This document shows positions 13,350-17,569 of a stretch of 17,569 nt of DNA, in pieces; position 1 is the first letter of the stretch, and each line of letters opens with the position of its first letter. The stretch comes from Methanocorpusculum sp. (lineage in GTDB: Archaea; Halobacteriota; Methanomicrobia; Methanomicrobiales; Methanocorpusculaceae), in contig JAGARL010000303.1 of assembly GCA_017622255.1 (NCBI GenBank), positions 1 to 17,569 of the forward strand, written 5' to 3'. Both the position numbers and the translations under genes were made by a program. Under the pieces are notes generated by a model. The model did not search any database and was not told the origin of the DNA. It saw only the letters and a program-made list of their open reading frames with translations.

Positions 13350-14690
13350 ATGGTGCTCGACAACCTTTCCAACTCCTTAAAGGACGCGATGAAGAAGCTT
13401 GCGGGAAAGACGGTCATTGACCGCGCCGCAGTTGACGAGCTGGTCCGCGACTTACAGCGTGCCCTGCTCTCTTCTGATGTGAACGTCAAGCTCGTGATGC
13501 AGCTTTCCCAGTCGATTAAGTCCCGCGCTTTAGCTGAGGACATGCCGAAGGGAATGAACGCCCGCGAGCATGTGCTGCGCATCGTCTATCAGGAGTTAGT
13601 AGGCCTCGTCGGAAAGGAAGCAGACTTCGCGCTTCGCCCGCAGAAGATTTTAATGGCAGGTCTGCAGGGTTCCGGTAAGACCACAACAACCGGAAAGCTC
13701 TGCCGCTACTTCCAGAGAAAAGGTCTCAAAGTCGCAGCCATCGGCGCCGACAACTTCCGTCCGGGAGCATTTGCACAGCTCGAGACGCTCTGTAAAAAGA
13801 TTAACGTCCCCTGCTACGGCGACCCGATGGAAAAGGACGCGGTTAAAATCGTCCGCGACGGTCTTGCGGCATTAAAGGACAATGAGGTCATCATCGTCGA
13901 TACCGCAGGACGTCACGCATTAGAGGACGATTTAATCGAGGAGATTACCCAGATTAACGACTTCTTACAGCCCGACCACCGCTGGCTGGTAATCGACGCG
14001 GCTATCGGCCAGGCAGCCCGCGAGCAGGCCAGAAGATTCCACGAGGCTATCGGTATCGACGGCGTAATCGTTACCAAGATGGACGGTACGGCAAAGGGAG
14101 GAGGAGCAATGTCTGCGGTTGCCGAGACCGAATCCGGTATCGTTTTCATCGGAGAAGGAGAGACCATCGACGACCTCGAGAAGTTCGAGCCGAACGGATT
14201 TATCTCCCGTCTCCTTGGAATGGGTGACCTCAAAGCCTTAGTCGAAAAGGCAGAGGAGTCCATTGATGCGGAGGACGTTGACGTCAACGCAATGCTTCGC
14301 GGCAAGTTCTCGTTAAACGACATGTACAAGCAGCTCGAAGCAGTCCAGAAGATGGGACCTTTAAAGCAGGTCATGTCTATGCTTCCGTTAGGCGGCATGA
14401 AGCTTCCGACCGAAGCGCTCGACGGAACGGCTGAGAAGATGAAGCGGTTTAGAATCATCATGGATTCGATGACTCCGCAGGAGCTTGACGACCCGTCCTT
14501 AATCAACACCTCCCGTATGATGCGTGTCGCAAAGGGTTCGGGAACCTCGCTTGATGAAGTCCGCGACTTAATGAAGTACTATAAGATGATGCAGAAGACG
14601 CTGAAAGGCTTCCGCGGAAACCGTCTGGCAATGGGCAAGATGATGAAACAGATGCAGAAAGGCGGCATGGGACCTATGGGTCCTATGTGA
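13350..14690 (+). CDS. srp54: Signal recognition particle 54 kDa protein
   Basis: Binds signal sequences and 7S RNA and delivers ribosomes to FtsY. The 446 residues have an N domain (1-90), a G domain (about 95-295) and a methionine-rich M domain (about 300-446). The GTPase motifs are GLQGSGKTT (104-112), ADNFRPGA (133-140), DTAGR (184-188) and [11 protein letters not shown] (242-252). The M domain carries the RNA-binding helix region around [16 protein letters not shown] (about 388-403) and ends in a Met/Gly-rich tail, [19 protein letters not shown]. The fingerloop is rich in methionines as expected. ADNFRPGA departs slightly from the usual ADTYRPAA. An SD-like GAGGAGG inside the end of ftsY precedes the ATG. 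The gene is followed by eight T. Confidence 0.97.
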   Translation: MVLDNLSNSLKDAMKKLAGKTVIDRAAVDELVRDLQRALLSSDVNVKLVMQLSQSIKSRALAEDMPKGMNAREHVLRIVYQELVGLVGKEADFALRPQKILMAGLQGSGKTTTTGKLCRYFQRKGLKVAAIGADNFRPGAFAQLETLCKKINVPCYGDPMEKDAVKIVRDGLAALKDNEVIIVDTAGRHALEDDLIEEITQINDFLQPDHRWLVIDAAIGQAAREQARRFHEAIGIDGVIVTKMDGTAKGGGAMSAVAETESGIVFIGEGETIDDLEKFEPNGFISRLLGMGDLKALVEKAEESIDAEDVDVNAMLRGKFSLNDMYKQLEAVQKMGPLKQVMSMLPLGGMKLPTEALDGTAEKMKRFRIIMDSMTPQELDDPSLINTSRMMRVAKGSGTSLDEVRDLMKYYKMMQKTLKGFRGNRLAMGKMMKQMQKGGMGPMGPM

Positions 14691-14696
14691 GCCTGC

Positions 14697-14704
14697 TTTT
14701 TTTT
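14697..14704 (+). terminator. Oligo-T terminator after srp54
   Basis: Eight consecutive T lie 6 nt past the srp54 stop codon, with no hairpin. This is a good archaeal terminator candidate for the ftsY-srp54 operon. Confidence 0.6.
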
Positions 14705-14784
14705 GAAGAATAAAACCGCCAATCCACGCGAATATCTGCCAATCGCATTCCAATCATTTATCTTACCTCAATACAAATACATAC

Positions 14785-14803
14785 AGAAGGAGAATATCAC
14801 TTG
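14785..14803 (+). promoter_or_regulatory. SD that selects the TTG start of aIF1A
   Basis: GAAGGAG (14786-14792) lies 8 nt before TTG at 14801, the ideal distance. The in-frame ATG at 14810 is 17 nt away, too far. The sequence therefore favours the TTG start. An A/T box near 14754-14762 could supply the promoter. Confidence 0.6.
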
Positions 14804-15118
14804 GGGTTCATGGAAAATGATAAACAGGATGTTGCCGAAGACGGCAGCATTATCCGCGTAAAGCTTCCGAACAAGAAAGAAAAGGAACAGTTTGCTCAGG
14901 CAGAACTCATGCTCGGCTCGAACCACATCAGAGTCCGCTGTTCCGACGGTGTCACCCGCCTTGGCAGAATCAAGGGCAAAATCAAGAAGCGGATTTGGAT
15001 TCGCGAAGGAGACATCTTAATCGTCATCCCGTGGGACTTCCAGGACGACAAATGTGACATCGTCTACCGCTACACTACCCCGCAGGTGGACTGGCTCCGT
15101 GCCCACAAATACCTCTAA
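14801..15118 (+). CDS. eif1A: Archaeal translation initiation factor 1A
   Basis: Binds the small ribosomal subunit A-site region and helps place the initiator tRNA and mRNA; homologue of eukaryotic eIF1A and bacterial IF1. The product has 105 residues from TTG or 102 from the ATG at 14810. It is an OB-fold protein: acidic N-terminus with DGSIIRVKLPNKKEKEQFAQ (split as DGSIIRVKLP and NKKEKEQFAQ), strands LMLGSNHIRVRCSDGVTRLG and RIKGKIKKRIWIREGDILIV, then PWDFQDDKCDIVYRY and a C-terminal helix. Motif RIKGK...WIREGD is diagnostic. The SD spacing supports TTG. It ends 10 nt before the FmdE-like gene, with a T-run in that short gap. Confidence 0.95.
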   Translation: MGFMENDKQDVAEDGSIIRVKLPNKKEKEQFAQAELMLGSNHIRVRCSDGVTRLGRIKGKIKKRIWIREGDILIVIPWDFQDDKCDIVYRYTTPQVDWLRAHKYL

Positions 15119-15121
15119 TTC

Positions 15122-15128
15122 TTTTTTT
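15122..15128 (+). terminator. Oligo-T run directly before the FmdE-like start
   Basis: Seven T fill most of the 10-nt gap between aIF1A and the next ATG. It may terminate part of the aIF1A transcripts. It also leaves no SD for the downstream gene. Confidence 0.4.
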
Positions 15129-15566
15129 ATGACACAACTCCCCGCATTTGACGAAATAGCCGCCGCTCACGGACACCGCTGTCCGGGAATCGCCATCGGA
15201 TACAAAATGGCAAAAGCCGCCGCGAAATGGGCAGGCGATGCGCCGGTCACTGTATATGCAACAACCACCCGCTGTCCCTTAGATGCCCTGCGGCACACCT
15301 TCGGCTTAACCGACGAGACACTGACAATCGAAGACAAGGGTGAGCTCCACTTCATCTTAGAGAAACCAAACGGAGAAAAACTCTTCATCGACGAAGTGCC
15401 GGGAAGCAAAATCAAAAACGCGGAAGGAGATGCACTCCGCGGAAAAGTCCGCGGGGGAACTGCATCCGCAGAAGAGACCGCACGCTTCAACGAAATTCAG
15501 GAAGAACTCCTGGAACAGGCATTCAGCACTCCGGATGAAAAGCTCTTCACCCTGAGAACCGAATGA
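15129..15566 (+). CDS. FmdE-like protein (single FmdE domain)
   Basis: Function not known; it belongs to the superfamily of FmdE, found beside formylmethanofuran dehydrogenase genes but not shown to be catalytic. The 145 residues open with FDEIAAAHGHRCPGIAIGYK (split: FDEIAAAHGH and RCPGIAIGYK), the family's HGHxCPG motif (13-19), followed by TTRCPLDALRHTFGLT (about 43-58) that matches its second Cys-containing motif. Cys18 and Cys46 are candidate metal or substrate residues. There is no C-terminal zinc ribbon. An open frame runs upstream to 15054, but the ATG at 15129 gives the usual family start and avoids overlap with aIF1A. There is no SD, and seven T precede the ATG. Its stop overlaps the next start (ATGA). 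No fmd or fwd genes are in the window. Confidence 0.8.
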   Translation: MTQLPAFDEIAAAHGHRCPGIAIGYKMAKAAAKWAGDAPVTVYATTTRCPLDALRHTFGLTDETLTIEDKGELHFILEKPNGEKLFIDEVPGSKIKNAEGDALRGKVRGGTASAEETARFNEIQEELLEQAFSTPDEKLFTLRTE

Positions 15567-15862
15567 GCAAAAGAGACGAGTATCTTGCCGGAGCCCGTGC
15601 AGGAATCCCCGTCCTTCTCGGTTTTATCCCGGTGGGCATCGCCTACGCAATTATGGCGCGGCAGGCAGGGTTTGACATCTTTGAGACCTGCTTCATGTCC
15701 GTCGCCGTCTTTGCCGGAGCAAGCCAGATGATGGCTGTCGGCATGTACGCACAGGGGGCAGGACTTGCCGTTGCAGGCATTCTTGCGTGGAAAAAAGCGC
15801 CTGTCATGGTCTCGGTTCTGGGGGCGATTGGAGCGGTGTTTGTTTTGTATCTGGTGATTTGA
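15563..15862 (+). pseudogene. Probable azlC-azlD deletion chimera (branched-chain amino acid exporter remnant)
   Basis: AzlC and AzlD normally form a two-protein exporter of branched-chain amino acids, about 230 and 100 residues. Here a 99-residue frame has the AzlC start: GARAGIPVLLGFIPVGIAYA (10-29), a loop and VAVFAGASQMMAVGMYAQGA (about 47-67), the FAGASQ motif being typical of AzlC. After AGLAVAGIL (about 67-75) the AzlC sequence stops. The final part, AWKKAPVMVSVLGAIGAVFVLYLVI (split: AWKKAPVMV and SVLGAIGAVFVLYLVI), resembles the last membrane segment of AzlD. The simplest reading is a deletion of about 0.7 kb that fused the two genes in frame. It is open and starts by ATGA overlap with the FmdE-like gene, so it may still be translated. 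It is unlikely to transport. A misread small membrane protein is the alternative. Confidence 0.6.
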
Positions 15863-15877
15863 AAAAGAAGGAGGGGC

Positions 15878-16798
15878 TTACCCCAGAAACACCGCAAGCA
15901 TCGGCAGTGTCACCAAACACAAAAGTGTCGAGATAAACACCCCCTGAGCCGCGATATCAGGCCTTGCATCATGCTCTTCAGCTAAAATTACCGTATTCAC
16001 CGCAGCCGGCATACCTGCTGTCACCACCGTGATTCCCAAAATCAGCGGATCGGAGATAAACGGATAACAGACCGCAAACGTAAGTGCCGGAATTGCCAGA
16101 AGCCGGATACCGGCTGCAAAATACTGCCGGACATTGGAAAAAATCGCCCTGATTTCCAGACTTGCAAGAAAACCTCCCGTAACCACCAGAGACAGCGGAG
16201 TTGTCACATCAGACAGCAGACCAAGCGCCCCGTAGAACGGATCGGGAATCGAAAACGACGTCACAAAGAACAGAATACCCACAAACGTCGAAAGAAACGC
16301 AGTGTTTAGCAAAAGCTTCCACGAAAACGAAACACCGCCCTTTCCCGAACGCAGAAGCCAGATGCCAACCGAATACGTCAGAAGCGTAAACGGAATATTA
16401 AAAATCGCCGCATAAAAAATCGCCTCGCTTCCATACAGCATCGAAAGAATCGGGAACCCCATAAACATCGAGTTCGAAAACATCGTCATAAACCGGAAAA
16501 CCCCAAACTCCTCCCTCTTACAGCGGAGAAGATACGGTGTAACCCAGCAGACAGCAAACGCGATTATATAATACAGAACCGCTCCGACCAACAGCATCCC
16601 GCTCTTTTCTGCAATGCTTTGCGAAAACGGAATCTGCATCGAATAGATAATCATCGCCGGAATACAGATATCCAGCAGAAACTTTGAAAGAGACGACACC
16701 GAATTCTGATTCAGAATTCCTGCCCGGCGGCAGAAAAAGCCCACACCGATTAACAGAAACAGCACCAGAACCTGATTCAGGGCAACAAAATAATCCAT
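15878..16798 (-). CDS. AEC-family (auxin efflux carrier-like) transporter
   Basis: Integral membrane transporter of the AEC family, which in prokaryotes includes putative malate or other organic acid permeases; the substrate is not known here. The 306 residues form about ten hydrophobic segments in two halves. Family signs are FLLIGVGFFCRRAGIL (14-29), a long N-terminal segment with LSKFLLDICIPAMIIYSM (37-54), FSNSMFMGFPILSMLYG (about 107-123) in the middle and VVTAGMPAAVNTVILAEEHD (about 263-282) in the C-terminal half. This last motif, with its helix-breaking proline, is typical of AEC. The start has an AGGAGAG site (16803-16809) 4 nt upstream. It is divergent from the unknown 179-residue gene and its control region contains a perfect 12-bp palindrome. 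It is convergent with the azl remnant, separated by 15 nt. Confidence 0.88.
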   Translation of the reverse strand: MDYFVALNQVLVLFLLIGVGFFCRRAGILNQNSVSSLSKFLLDICIPAMIIYSMQIPFSQSIAEKSGMLLVGAVLYYIIAFAVCWVTPYLLRCKREEFGVFRFMTMFSNSMFMGFPILSMLYGSEAIFYAAIFNIPFTLLTYSVGIWLLRSGKGGVSFSWKLLLNTAFLSTFVGILFFVTSFSIPDPFYGALGLLSDVTTPLSLVVTGGFLASLEIRAIFSNVRQYFAAGIRLLAIPALTFAVCYPFISDPLILGITVVTAGMPAAVNTVILAEEHDARPDIAAQGVFISTLLCLVTLPMLAVFLG

Positions 16799-16802
16799 AA
16801 AC

Positions 16803-16809
16803 TCTCCTA
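16803..16809 (-). promoter_or_regulatory. Ribosome binding site of the AEC transporter gene
   Basis: AGGAGAG on the minus strand ends 4 nt before the ATG. It fixes the start at 16798 and shows that this gene is not leaderless. Confidence 0.6.
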
Positions 16810-16827
16810 TACATAGCTTTTGACTGT

Positions 16828-16839
16828 AGATTAATCTAT
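16828..16839. promoter_or_regulatory. 12-bp perfect palindrome in the divergent promoter
   Basis: TAGATTAATCTA is identical on both strands. It sits midway in the 67-bp spacer between the AEC transporter and the 179-residue gene. Its inner TTAATC could also act as the A/T box for the plus-strand gene (about 31 nt before its ATG). A symmetric operator overlapping a promoter is a likely reading. Confidence 0.45.
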
Positions 16840-16865
16840 CGGAAGATACATACTATATTCTACCT

Positions 16866-17405
16866 ATGGATGAAATAGTCGAACAGGGATTTGCCAGGCT
16901 CAAAAGCCTTGTTGCCGAAACCAAAGAGGCACAGGAAACCGCAGCCGGCGAAATTGAAAAGGAAAACGCAAAACTTCTCGCCATGATGGCGCACACTGTT
17001 GGAGAAATCGTCGGAGAAATCGGACAGGAATTCCTCTTAAAGGCAAAGATGGACACCAAAGGGGAACTCTACGATCAGAAATACTATGCCGAAAAGATGA
17101 TTATCTTAGGGAAATCCGCAGACCCTGTTCCCTTCAGACCGGACAACCCGACCAAAAAAGTTGACCAGCAGTTCTGCGTCCTCTCCGAAAACGGAGACAT
17201 CATGGAACTGATGTTTTCCAACGACGGCTTCATCATTGACACCTACACATCCAAACTCACCGCAGAAGATGCAATCCACTTCTACGGATACGACATCATC
17301 TACATGCTCTACTCTGCCATGCGTGACTATGCCTTAGCACAGGAAGATGTGCTTGATGCATTAAACCTCACGCTCGGATTCATCCAGAGAAAGAACGAAG
17401 AATAA
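16866..17405 (+). CDS. Conserved-looking soluble protein of unknown function
   Basis: I do not recognise the family. The 179 residues have no signal peptide and no membrane segment. The N-terminal part (about 1-60) is a charged helix rich in Glu and Lys (FARLKSLVAETKEAQETAAG, then EIEKENAKLLAMMAHTVGEI) likely to form a coiled coil. The middle (about 75-130) looks like a beta-rich domain with QQFCVLSENGDIMELMFSND (101-120). The C-terminal part is helical, rich in Tyr and Met (about 133-172), and ends KNEE. There is one cysteine (C104). Codon use is like the neighbours, so no sign of recent transfer. There is no SD before the ATG. The next gene, a probable potassium transporter, starts on the base after its stop codon, so the two probably share an operon. 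Confidence 0.7.
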   Translation: MDEIVEQGFARLKSLVAETKEAQETAAGEIEKENAKLLAMMAHTVGEIVGEIGQEFLLKAKMDTKGELYDQKYYAEKMIILGKSADPVPFRPDNPTKKVDQQFCVLSENGDIMELMFSNDGFIIDTYTSKLTAEDAIHFYGYDIIYMLYSAMRDYALAQEDVLDALNLTLGFIQRKNEE

Positions 17406-17569
17406 ATGGAACTGATAAAAGAGCTTCCCGCACTTGGTCGTGACTTAGGACCCGGACTGATTTTAATCGGTCTGACATCGCTTGCCGCAATTCTTGTCGG
17501 CTGTCTGTTTGAAGAGTGGGAAACTCTTCCCTGGATGGCGACCGCAACCGTTTCCTTATGCGGAATCGG
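17406..17569 (+). CDS. Probable TrkH-type potassium transporter, N-terminal part (cut by window end)
   Basis: Only the first 54 codons are present. The ATG at 17406 directly follows the stop of the 179-residue gene. The sequence has a short amphipathic start (MELIKELPALGRDLGPG) and a membrane segment (LILIGLTSLAAILVGCLF, about 18-35). It continues with EEWETLPWMATATVSLCGIG, where a second segment begins. This pattern, two segments divided by a short acidic loop with a Trp-Pro-Trp-like kink, resembles the N-terminus of archaeal TrkH. The part is too short to see the selectivity loops, so another multi-pass transporter is possible. Confidence 0.45.
   Translation, partial: MELIKELPALGRDLGPGLILIGLTSLAAILVGCLFEEWETLPWMATATVSLCGI

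Noticed and set aside
13913..14509. 198-codon open frame on the minus strand
   Set aside because: It is antisense to the G and M domain coding part of srp54 and very rich in Ser, typical of a shadow frame.
1..17569. Mobile elements, CRISPR arrays or a defence island
   Set aside because: No transposase, integrase, toxin-antitoxin, nuclease or regularly spaced repeats were found. The tRNA at the left end has no adjoining integrase or repeated tRNA fragment.

Overview
The window looks like a chromosomal segment of a methanogenic euryarchaeon, most probably from the Methanomicrobiales and perhaps Methanocorpusculum-like. That placement is inference from family-level protein similarity, not from a search. 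The archaeal signs are a tRNA without an encoded CCA, a split two-subunit pyruvate carboxylase, adjacent FtsY and SRP54 genes, archaeal initiation factor aIF1A, TATA boxes about 26-30 nt before start codons with little or no leader, and oligo-T terminators instead of classic hairpin terminators. No IS element, phage gene, integrase or CRISPR array is visible.

Layout. (1) 13-86: tRNA with CAT anticodon, minus strand. (2) 150-4748, minus strand: a DUF4013-type membrane protein, a MerR-like HTH/coiled-coil protein, then pycB-pycA, which overlap by ATGA and encode an anaplerotic pyruvate carboxylase making oxaloacetate. (3) 4899-5411: ferritin, divergent from the membrane protein and convergent with (4) nikR, a nickel-responsive regulator that keeps all four metal ligands. 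A 15-bp perfect inverted repeat lies between ferritin and nikR. (5) 6179-9327: two paralogous phenylacetate-CoA ligase-like enzymes and a double-ACT protein in a tight operon, followed by a GC-rich array of hairpins ending in oligo-T. (6) 9476-11362, plus strand: a fold-III PLP decarboxylase and a DUF1624-type multi-pass membrane protein. (7) 11418-12170: an SDR oxidoreductase. (8) 12246-14690: ftsY and srp54, abutting, the two GTPases of the signal recognition particle pathway. (9) 14801-15862: aIF1A with a TTG start supported by its ribosome binding site, an FmdE-like protein, and a 99-residue remnant that appears to join the start of AzlC to the end of AzlD. (10) 15878-16798: an AEC-family transporter, minus strand. 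A perfect 12-bp palindrome separates it from a divergent unknown soluble protein, which is followed by the start of a probable TrkH-type potassium transporter cut by the window end.

Most of the window is housekeeping and metabolic. The parts that stand out are the azlC-azlD deletion chimera, the multi-hairpin 3' element after the ACT gene, several operator-like inverted repeats beside promoters, the PaaK-PaaK-ACT operon, the two-gene decarboxylase/membrane-protein unit of unknown substrate, and the uncharacterised 179-residue protein ahead of the transporter. I saw no clear new defence or mobile system.
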